A stretch of 6,752 nt of DNA, from positions 1 through 6,752 of the forward strand of contig CALARM010000194.1 of the NCBI GenBank assembly GCA_937888925.1, given 5' to 3'. This document shows positions 1-6,752 of the stretch, piece by piece (the stretch's first letter is position 1; each line of letters begins with the position of its first letter). The stretch is from an uncultured Synergistia bacterium. Its GTDB lineage: Bacteria > Eremiobacterota > SpSt-956 > JAKJGF01. The translations under genes were made by a program, and so were the position numbers. Below the pieces are notes generated by a model. It was given only the letters and a program-made list of their open reading frames with translations. It had not been told where the DNA came from and ran no database searches.

Positions 1-4
1 AAGT

Positions 5-1091
<1,087 letters not shown>

Positions 1092-1105
1092 TTTTTTTTT
1101 AATTA

Positions 1106-1145
1106 AAAAAGAAAAACAGGCTGAGTGAAGCCTGTTTTTCTTTTT
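1106..1145 (-). terminator. Intrinsic terminator closing the glycine-zipper cluster
   Basis: A 17-base-pair perfect stem (1106-1122 with 1129-1145) encloses a 6-base loop. The core is ACAGGCT/AGCCTGT flanked by A-runs and T-runs, so a U-rich tail follows on either strand. It starts 17 bases after the stop of the 482-residue protein gene and precedes the lipoprotein promoter. The symmetry could also stop plus-strand transcripts. Confidence 0.85.
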
Positions 1146-1162
1146 CAAGAAAGGGTTTACCG

Positions 1163-2611
1163 TTATTTCTTCACATCATTTTTCCTGGCTTCTTCATAAG
1201 CCTGTTCCGTATCTTTAACTACGGCCTGCATATCTTTGAGCACAGCTTTATCACTGTCTGTAAGAGTCTGGCCTACAAGTGCTTCTTCATAGCTGCCCAG
1301 CATTTCTTTTGCCCTGTTAAGCTCGGCTTTCTTTATGTCAACATCAGACATATTCTTCTTCTTGAGCTGTTCATAAAGAGTCTTGCCGCCGAACAGGAGA
1401 GCTCCTGCTCCAGCACCTATGGCTGCTCCTGTAGCTCCGCCGAATATTAATCCTATGGGCCCACCCATAACAATACCTATACCCGCTCCTGCAGCAGTTT
1501 TACCGAGAGTCCCGATCTCACGACCTTCAAGGGCCTTATCCATATGTTTATCAATCTTCTGATTAATATCCATAGTGAGATTTCTTACAGTCCTTCTCAT
1601 TACAGGCCCTATGACTGCACCGCTTGCGCCTGAGAGTGCTCCTGCTGCGGCACTTATACCCATTACAGGTAAACCTGCCGCTCCCAGAGTCATTACAGCA
1701 GGAATAGCGGTAATAGCACCTGTAGCAGCACCGGCACCTCCGCCAAGAATTACTTTACCTGCAGTTGTAGCAGCTCTTCCTCCCACACCGCCACCTACTG
1801 CTCCGGCAAGTACCATACCGGAATTTCCAGTAATAGCCTGTGCCACAAGACCTGTCATAACTCCGCCTGACATACCGTCGCTTACAGAAGTAAAGGCATT
1901 TCCGCTGAGACTGCCGCTTGCTCCTGAAAGTCCTCCAAGTATGGCAGCAGTGGTAAGTACAGTAGCACCGGGAACAGATCCACCAAGAAGAGCTCCCATA
2001 GCAAGCGTTACTGCAACACCGGTACCCGCTCCTATAGCAGCTCCGCCTATTAAGGAATTAATATCTCCTGACAGTGGATTATCTGCAGATTTTTTGGCTT
2101 CCCCGATCTTAGTTCCTGCATAACCTCCAATGGCTCCTGCCACAAGCCCTATAGGTCCTCCTCCGAACATAAACCCTTCTATGCCTCCACCCATGGCAGC
2201 AGATGTAGGAGAAGATGAAGCTTTGTCGCCGAGTTCACCGACACTGGCACATTGTTGAAACAGGGCAATTTCTTCCTTCGAAAAACCGAAGTTTGTAAGG
2301 GTTGCAGTAAAACCTTCTTCAAGGAAGGGAATATTTACAAGGGACGCCGCAATCTTCAGCTTATCTAAAGGTAACTGTTCCCTTAGCTTTTTCAGACTGT
2401 CTGCATTGATCTTATAGATATATCGCGGTTTTGTATAATCCAGGATCTTTTTGCCAAGAGAAAGAAATTTATCCCCCGCACCGGCTGACTGGTTCAAATC
2501 TACTTTATCTACAGGCTCAGCGGAAGGTTCAGCGAGCTTTTCTTTTATATCCTTCTGAGGAGCAATTTTTATGTCATCTTTTATACTGACATTATTACTG
2601 AGTATCCTCAT
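1163..2611 (-). CDS. Large Gly/Ala glycine-zipper protein, function unknown
   Basis: The 482-residue protein has no recognisable signal peptide. Residues 1-137 are hydrophilic to mixed and include PVDKVDLN (34-41) and SKEEIALF (111-118). Residues 138-338 are an extreme Gly/Ala/Val/Ile stretch full of GxxxG-type spacing, probably several closely packed membrane-active hairpins. An amphipathic charged stretch (339-362) and a second zipper (363-408) follow, then a charged helical C-terminus (410-482). Internal repeats are visible: LSGASG at 228-233 and 326-331 within similar contexts, and GGPIGL before both major zipper blocks. There is a single Cys (121). Start ATG is preceded by AAAGGAAG six bases upstream. 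The gene follows a related glycine-zipper/coiled-coil gene after 51 bases containing a terminator-like hairpin. It is likely a membrane-inserting or pore-like protein; colicin-like toxin, secreted translocator or compartment membrane protein all remain possible. No family is assigned. Confidence 0.85.
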   Translation of the reverse strand: MRILSNNVSIKDDIKIAPQKDIKEKLAEPSAEPVDKVDLNQSAGAGDKFLSLGKKILDYTKPRYIYKINADSLKKLREQLPLDKLKIAASLVNIPFLEEGFTATLTNFGFSKEEIALFQQCASVGELGDKASSSPTSAAMGGGIEGFMFGGGPIGLVAGAIGGYAGTKIGEAKKSADNPLSGDINSLIGGAAIGAGTGVAVTLAMGALLGGSVPGATVLTTAAILGGLSGASGSLSGNAFTSVSDGMSGGVMTGLVAQAITGNSGMVLAGAVGGGVGGRAATTAGKVILGGGAGAATGAITAIPAVMTLGAAGLPVMGISAAAGALSGASGAVIGPVMRRTVRNLTMDINQKIDKHMDKALEGREIGTLGKTAAGAGIGIVMGGPIGLIFGGATGAAIGAGAGALLFGGKTLYEQLKKKNMSDVDIKKAELNRAKEMLGSYEEALVGQTLTDSDKAVLKDMQAVVKDTEQAYEEARKNDVKK

Positions 2612-2628
2612 AATAATCTTCCTTTACA

Positions 2629-2654
2629 AAAGGGCGGCAAAAAGCCGCCCCTTT
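2629..2654 (-). terminator. Terminator-like hairpin between two cluster genes
   Basis: GGGCGGC (2632-2638) pairs perfectly with GCCGCCC (2644-2650) around AAAAA. Three more A-T pairs can extend it if C2651 bulges. On the minus strand the stem is followed by TTTTG, a short U-run, and then directly by the ribosome binding site of the 482-residue protein gene (2618-2625). It begins 8 bases after the upstream stop codon. It probably ends a fraction of transcripts or protects a processed 3' end, lowering expression of the downstream gene. Its T-run is weaker than that of the terminator at 1106-1145. Confidence 0.65.
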
Positions 2655-2662
2655 ATTAAACA

Positions 2663-4687
2663 TTATTTAATCGCATTGGCTATCTGATTCTGGAGACTGT
2701 TTATATCTGACTGAAGCTGATTGAATTCAGAAGCAGAACGCTGATAATCACTCTGAGCACTGCTTGCCGCAGACTGGGCTGAAGAGAGTGAACTCTGTGC
2801 ACCGGAAACCTGGCCTCTCAGTGAAGAGGCTTCATTTCTTGCTCTGTTTGCTTCGTCAAGATATCTTCCTTTTTCCATAGGAATACTTGACATAATGCTC
2901 TCTGCTTCACTTTCGTTACGTCTTGCCCTGTCTTCAGTATCTCTTATCTGATTCTCTTTATTGGACACATCCTGTCTCATAGAGTTAACATGGCTCTGTT
3001 TACTGTCAACAGTAGACTTCTTACCGGAATATTCCGAATTATACTGCCGTTCTTTCTGGTCATATTCAGATTTAAGTGTCTGTTTATGACTGTCAAGATC
3101 CTTCTGAAGTCCTTTTTCCACACCGGCCAGTTCATCCTTCAGTTCTCCTTCTCTCCTGGCATAATGGACATCGCCTTCCTGTTTTATAAGGTTGGGCATA
3201 TCGGCTTTCTTCTTATCAAGAGTATCCTGTTTTACATTCAGGTCTTTCTCTCTGCTGTCAAGAGAAGATTTTCTTGCATCATATTTACCCTGAAGTTCTT
3301 TTGTTGTTACATCAACACGGGAATCTGACTGGTCATTGACGATCTTATCCATCTCTTTATTTTTCCTGTCATATTCCTTGTCTCTTGCATCCATAGAATC
3401 TTCAAAGTTCTCGAGTCCGGCTTTTCTCTCCTGATATTTATCTTCTGAAGCCTTCTTGTGATCTTCGAGTCTCTGATTTGCTCTCTGATCTGCAATCTCA
3501 TCCTGTTTTCCTGTCTTTTCCTGTACCTGAGCCATAATACCGTCAAATTCTTTGGTTTTCTCTGCTACTTTTTTATCCATAGCGTCTACGTTCTCCTTAA
3601 GAGCTGCTTCTTCTGTCGCTACATGGGCATCTTCATTCTGTTTTGCCTGCTGAAGTGATTGGCCCTGGTTGACAAAATAAGTTTCCGCATCTGCCTTCTT
3701 GGTCTTAATCTCTTCTTCTGCTTTTTTAAGACCGTCTATACGTTTGGTATATTCTTTATCTTTCATATCAAGCTCTACGCTCTCTTTACCTTTGGCAAGA
3801 CCGCTCGTCACATCATGTGCTCTGTCTCCGATGAAGTCAACAAGTTTTGCTCCGCCAAGTCCGAGAAGGGCTGCTCCTGCCACAAGACCTATACCTGCTC
3901 CTATAACACCTGACTTTGTAATAGTGCTTAAAGCAACGTCTTTTGCTATAATTCCTGCAGTAAGACCTGCACCGGAACCTATAAGACCTCCAAGGGCAAG
4001 ACCGCCTGTACCTCCCATAATTAAGCCTGCTCCTATAGCACCTTTTGATGACCAGTCTTCCAGTTTGCTTTCTTTTCTTGCCGGCTCTTCAGGCTTTTTA
4101 GCTTCTATCGGTTCAGGATTTTTATTAAAAGCTTCACCTATGGTTGCAGGGACTATAGCTGCACCTGCTCCAAAAGCATAACCTGCTCCATAGCCTACTT
4201 TTGAACCGAGATAGGCTCCTCCTGCCACACCGAGAACTGTACCTGCCAGTATGCCTGCTCTTGCAAGAGCATTACCGCTGGAAAATGCATCGGCAATGAT
4301 GGAAAGTCCCTGGCTTCCGCCGAGTATTGCAGTAGGAACGCCTGCGCCGAGGCCAATAATACCCATGGCGGCTGCTCCGCCGATGGCACCTACATTAGCT
4401 CCTGCTACTCCGCCTGTTACAGCTCCTACTGTACCTAGAATACGTCCCATTTTATCTCCTGTTTCATGGGCTTTATGGGCACCTCTTTTAAACACGCCCG
4501 GTACTTCTGCGTTCTGAGCTTTAAGCTGCAGTATATCCTCTTTTGAAAGAACTGCTCCCGTATCACCGGTGCCGGAACTCAGGACAACTCCGTCTTTCTG
4601 TTCCAGATTAACCTCTGCCTCTTTGGCTTTTGCCGGAGTCAGTGTCTTATTTATCGGTGTTGAAACAAGACTTTTATCTATCTTCAT
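2663..4687 (-). CDS. Two-block glycine-zipper protein with long C-terminal coiled coil
   Basis: The 674-residue protein lacks a signal peptide and contains no Cys. Its N-terminus (1-75) is hydrophilic and carries KDGVVLSS (31-38) and SKEDILQL (48-55), similar to segments of the downstream 482-residue protein. Zipper block one spans about 80-185, a charged Pro/Glu/Lys linker 186-213, and zipper block two 214-287. Residues about 300-672 are almost unbroken charged helix rich in Lys, Glu, Gln, Asp and Ser, with recurrent Y-x-x-[KR] motifs at Tyr418, 469, 509 and 542. If continuous, such a coiled coil would be roughly 55 nm long. The zipper blocks should insert in or pack on a membrane while the coiled coil extends as a stalk or spacer. 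ATG at 4687 follows AAGGAGGAA. It lies 18 bases after the 387-residue protein gene. Alternatives are a type III-like translocator, a phage tape-measure-like protein or a membrane-scaffold protein; none is supported by neighbours. Confidence 0.85.
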   Translation of the reverse strand: MKIDKSLVSTPINKTLTPAKAKEAEVNLEQKDGVVLSSGTGDTGAVLSKEDILQLKAQNAEVPGVFKRGAHKAHETGDKMGRILGTVGAVTGGVAGANVGAIGGAAAMGIIGLGAGVPTAILGGSQGLSIIADAFSSGNALARAGILAGTVLGVAGGAYLGSKVGYGAGYAFGAGAAIVPATIGEAFNKNPEPIEAKKPEEPARKESKLEDWSSKGAIGAGLIMGGTGGLALGGLIGSGAGLTAGIIAKDVALSTITKSGVIGAGIGLVAGAALLGLGGAKLVDFIGDRAHDVTSGLAKGKESVELDMKDKEYTKRIDGLKKAEEEIKTKKADAETYFVNQGQSLQQAKQNEDAHVATEEAALKENVDAMDKKVAEKTKEFDGIMAQVQEKTGKQDEIADQRANQRLEDHKKASEDKYQERKAGLENFEDSMDARDKEYDRKNKEMDKIVNDQSDSRVDVTTKELQGKYDARKSSLDSREKDLNVKQDTLDKKKADMPNLIKQEGDVHYARREGELKDELAGVEKGLQKDLDSHKQTLKSEYDQKERQYNSEYSGKKSTVDSKQSHVNSMRQDVSNKENQIRDTEDRARRNESEAESIMSSIPMEKGRYLDEANRARNEASSLRGQVSGAQSSLSSAQSAASSAQSDYQRSASEFNQLQSDINSLQNQIANAIK

Positions 4688-4705
4688 TGTAACGTTCCTC
4701 CTTCT

Positions 4706-5869
4706 CTACGAATTTACCATTTTCTTAAGAACATTCATTGCCACACCTGAAGCGACACCTATAACTCCTCCGAGGACTGCCCCTCCGAGAACTGTTCCTA
4801 CAACACCATAACGGGCTTCTGATGTAACTGTCTGGGATTTCTCTTCCATTTTAACCTGGCCGAGAAGATTTTTATCGGGTCTGTCACCTTTTACATCTAT
4901 ATCTTCGGCATGCTTTATGTGTTTATCCAGATCAAATTTGGAAGGATCTCTGTAAAGCTGTGAGTCTTTAAATGCATCGGGAGCATATTTGACATCCTGA
5001 CGTATCATTACAGATGCATCCTGGGGAACCTCGCCGATTTTAACGCCTGTTTCCATCTTGGGAACTTCCCATTTTATAACCTGCTCTCCGCCGGTTCTGA
5101 GTTTTTCCCATGTAGCATCTACAAGACCCACTCCTGCTCCCACTGCTGCTCCTATGGCACCTGATTTAATTATGGTTTTTGTGTCATCACCATAGTTTAC
5201 ATTTACAGGTTCCTTTTTCTCCTCTGCTTCGCCTTTATGTCTTATCTTATCAAGAGCCACGTAAGCTGCAGTTCCTGCCACACCTACGACTGCTCCCACT
5301 GCGGCACCTTTGGCACCTTCTAAAACTGAATTGGTAGTAAAGGCAAATTTACCATCTATACTCTTCGGAGTTTTATATTCTCCTACTTCTTTATATTCTA
5401 TCTTCGGTTCAAAGTGGTATCTTACAGATGCGCCTGAAGTTTCCACTTCTTTAAGTCCGTCTGCTGTGGCAACAGTAGTTTTGCCGGATATATCCTGTTT
5501 CACAGTGTCAACGCCTGTAACCTTCGGATCTATTATCTTATGTGTTTCCCACTCAACCTTCGGGTTCATGGCATCTCCTGCTGAATCCAGCATACCCTTT
5601 ACAGCACCGAGAGTTCCTCCTACAGCTGCTCCGCCTGCGGCACCGAGAACAAACTTATCCTTTGTGCTCAGGTTTTTGTAACTGCCTTCCACACTTACCT
5701 GAACCGGTTCAGACAGATGATCAACTGTATCTTTAATATTATTGATATCATCTTTAAGCTGGCTGCCCTGCTGATCAAGCTGGCGGGCTTCTTTATCACT
5801 TACATAACCACTGCCGCGGTTGCCTGTGATATTTTTATTTATCCAGTTTCCTATAGTACTCATTCTCAC
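4706..5869 (-). CDS. Four-zipper membrane-associated protein with strand-like linkers
   Basis: The protein is 387 residues, or 385 if translation starts at ATG 5863. There is no signal peptide and no Cys. A hydrophilic, partly helical N-terminus (1-70) precedes four separated glycine-zipper segments at about 72-98, 182-207, 231-250 and 353-381. The intervening regions are rich in alternating charged and beta-branched residues, for example PKVEWETHKI (103-112), PKIEYKEVGE (155-164) and VIKWEVPKME (264-273), suggesting repeated beta hairpins after zippers. The third zipper starts with KSGAIGA, nearly matching the second block of the 674-residue protein. A short conserved-looking tail (LKKMVNS) ends the protein. 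It sits in the middle of the cluster, 13 bases after the coiled-coil gene and 18 before the next gene, so translation may be coupled. It is likely a polytopic or hairpin-inserting membrane protein; the function is not recognised. Confidence 0.82.
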   Translation of the reverse strand: MRMSTIGNWINKNITGNRGSGYVSDKEARQLDQQGSQLKDDINNIKDTVDHLSEPVQVSVEGSYKNLSTKDKFVLGAAGGAAVGGTLGAVKGMLDSAGDAMNPKVEWETHKIIDPKVTGVDTVKQDISGKTTVATADGLKEVETSGASVRYHFEPKIEYKEVGEYKTPKSIDGKFAFTTNSVLEGAKGAAVGAVVGVAGTAAYVALDKIRHKGEAEEKKEPVNVNYGDDTKTIIKSGAIGAAVGAGVGLVDATWEKLRTGGEQVIKWEVPKMETGVKIGEVPQDASVMIRQDVKYAPDAFKDSQLYRDPSKFDLDKHIKHAEDIDVKGDRPDKNLLGQVKMEEKSQTVTSEARYGVVGTVLGGAVLGGVIGVASGVAMNVLKKMVNS

Positions 5870-5880
5870 ACACCCTTCCT
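5870..5880 (-). promoter_or_regulatory. Ribosome binding site with two possible starts
   Basis: The minus strand reads AGGAAGGGTGT and then GTG (5869), AGA, ATG (5863). AGGA lies 7 bases from GTG 5869, and AAGGG lies 9 bases from ATG 5863, so either start fits. As in the lipoprotein gene, a GTG triplet sits at the edge of the SD region, so the ATG may be the true start. Confidence 0.55.
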
Positions 5881-5882
5881 TT

Positions 5883-6752
5883 CTAATGTTTCATATTGGC
5901 CAGCTGCTGTTCAAGACGGGATTTCTCTGCTCTGAGACTACCTATCTGACCATCTATCTGGGCCTTCTGATTCACAAATTTGTTCCTGTCTGCCTGGGCC
6001 TGAGCAATCTGTCTGTTAAGAGAGTCTATCTGACTCCTGAGGGAATCACGCTCACTTACAGCACTATCTCTTTCCCTTCTGGCAGAACCGACTTCAGTTT
6101 CTCTCCTGTTCTGGGCATCTCTGAGTTTATAGTTAGAAGACTGTTCATGGGACTGGGCATTACTTAACTGATAACTCAGGCTGCTCACCTGGTTCTGAAG
6201 GGTCTGTTCTTCGGAAGACAACTGTCTTTCCTTATTTTCAAGGTCATTCATTTTGCTCTGATGATTGCTCTGGAGACTCTGGAGAGAAGAAGCATGCTGG
6301 CTGTCTGCATCAGTTGTTTTCTGTTTGAAGCTGTTCTTTAAATCAACTTCTTTCTGATCATACTGTGCCTCAAGAGCAGGTTTTCTTTCTTCGAAATTCT
6401 TCAGACCATCTGTTTTTATCTGGCTGTCAAGAGACTGGTTTTCGCCGGTCATCTTGCTATCCCAGTCATTAAAACCTTTTTCTCTTACATCCTGTTTTTT
6501 CTGGAGATCATCATATTTGGCATTTACAGGTACCATCTTCTGATCATAGCTGGCAACCGTTTTCTGTTCAATGAGATCTGCCTGGGCAGTTTCTCTGCCT
6601 TTAAGTTCTTTATCTCTGTCATTGAGTTTTGTCTCAAATTGATCCAGTTCTCCGTGGAGACCTGCATATTTTGCGTCTGCAGGTTTCTTTATATCGGCAA
6701 ATATCTTATCTGCTTTGCCGTTTATAATACCTTCTATATTCTTGTCAGCATC
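5883..6752 (-). CDS. Coiled-coil protein, 5' end beyond the window
   Basis: The reading frame stays open from the TAG at 5883 to the window edge, giving 289 visible residues. The internal Met at 6536 is not the start, because the 72 codons upstream are the same kind of charged helical sequence. The visible part contains FETKLNDRDKE near its beginning, which matches FEDSMDARDKE in the 674-residue protein, and repeated YDQK motifs (visible residues 69-72 and 131-134). The last 60 residues are a canonical-looking coiled coil with regular Leu/Ile spacing, ending QQLANMKH. There is no Cys in the visible part. The N-terminus may carry a glycine-zipper block as in its relative, but that lies outside the window. 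It is the first visible gene of the cluster, 13 bases before the four-zipper gene. It is probably a scaffold or stalk partner; function unknown. Confidence 0.85.
   Translation of the reverse strand, partial: DADKNIEGIINGKADKIFADIKKPADAKYAGLHGELDQFETKLNDRDKELKGRETAQADLIEQKTVASYDQKMVPVNAKYDDLQKKQDVREKGFNDWDSKMTGENQSLDSQIKTDGLKNFEERKPALEAQYDQKEVDLKNSFKQKTTDADSQHASSLQSLQSNHQSKMNDLENKERQLSSEEQTLQNQVSSLSYQLSNAQSHEQSSNYKLRDAQNRRETEVGSARRERDSAVSERDSLRSQIDSLNRQIAQAQADRNKFVNQKAQIDGQIGSLRAEKSRLEQQLANMKH

Noticed and set aside
1575..2123. Open plus-strand frame of 182 codons rich in Pro/Ala
   Set aside because: It mirrors Gly/Ala codons of the long zipper; similar Pro/Ala shadow frames occur over every glycine-zipper region (3699-4181, 4251-4517).
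2650..2700. Internal promoter for the 482-residue protein gene in the 3' end of its neighbour
   Set aside because: A TTTAAT-like -10 exists but the best -35 at the right distance matches poorly, so it is not reported as a feature.
3307..3546. Minus-strand Arg-rich 79-codon frame
   Set aside because: It is a shifted frame of the continuous coiled-coil reading frame, with no start context of its own.
2663..4687. Phage tape-measure protein
   Set aside because: Coiled coil plus hydrophobic segments resembles one, but no tail, baseplate or assembly chaperone gene is present and the neighbours are themselves zipper proteins.
5883..6536. Start of the coiled-coil protein at the Met at 6536
   Set aside because: The same frame is open for 72 more codons to the window edge with matching composition and a motif shared with the 674-residue protein, so the gene is truncated by the window rather than starting there.

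Overview
The window is bacterial and gene-dense, with every convincing gene on the minus strand, so transcription runs from position 6752 towards 1. Shine-Dalgarno sequences close to TAAGGAGGTGA, a sigma70-type promoter, intrinsic terminators and a lipoprotein signal peptide all point to Bacteria. The phylum cannot be fixed from the sequence. The gene style (large low-complexity accessory proteins, heptameric intergenic repeats) feels like an uncultivated environmental lineage, but that is only an impression.

Region 1163-6752 looks like one tightly spaced gene cluster. In transcription order it holds: a coiled-coil protein cut by the window edge (5883-6752); a 387-residue protein with four separated glycine-zipper segments and hydrophilic, strand-like linkers (4706-5869); a 674-residue protein with two glycine-zipper blocks followed by about 370 residues of coiled coil (2663-4687); and a 482-residue protein dominated by a very long Gly/Ala zipper (1163-2611). 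The first two gaps are 13 and 18 bases. The third, 51 bases, contains a terminator-like hairpin. A strong intrinsic terminator closes the cluster at 1106-1145. None of the three complete proteins has an export signal peptide, and they share sequence pieces. The two coiled-coil proteins share an internal FE-x5-RDKE motif and similar C-terminal ends, two of the zipper proteins share a pre-zipper SKE[ED]I segment, and two share a KSGxIGA zipper-entry module. They look like a co-expressed, partly paralogous set of membrane-inserting and scaffold-like proteins. I do not recognise the family or the function.

Downstream, a separate gene (66-980) encodes a lipoprotein with a collagen-like tract of 24 triplets in which the third residue is almost always Thr. 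It has its own extended -10 promoter (1063-1091) and a 5' leader carrying a heptamer array (1008-1035). A second, different heptamer array arranged as an inverted repeat (5-70) lies at and beyond its 3' end and supplies the stop codon. Whether the lipoprotein works with the zipper cluster is unknown; the terminator and separate promoter suggest independent transcription.

No tRNA, rRNA, CRISPR, transposase or phage structural gene was seen. Plus-strand open frames are antisense shadows of the low-complexity minus-strand genes.
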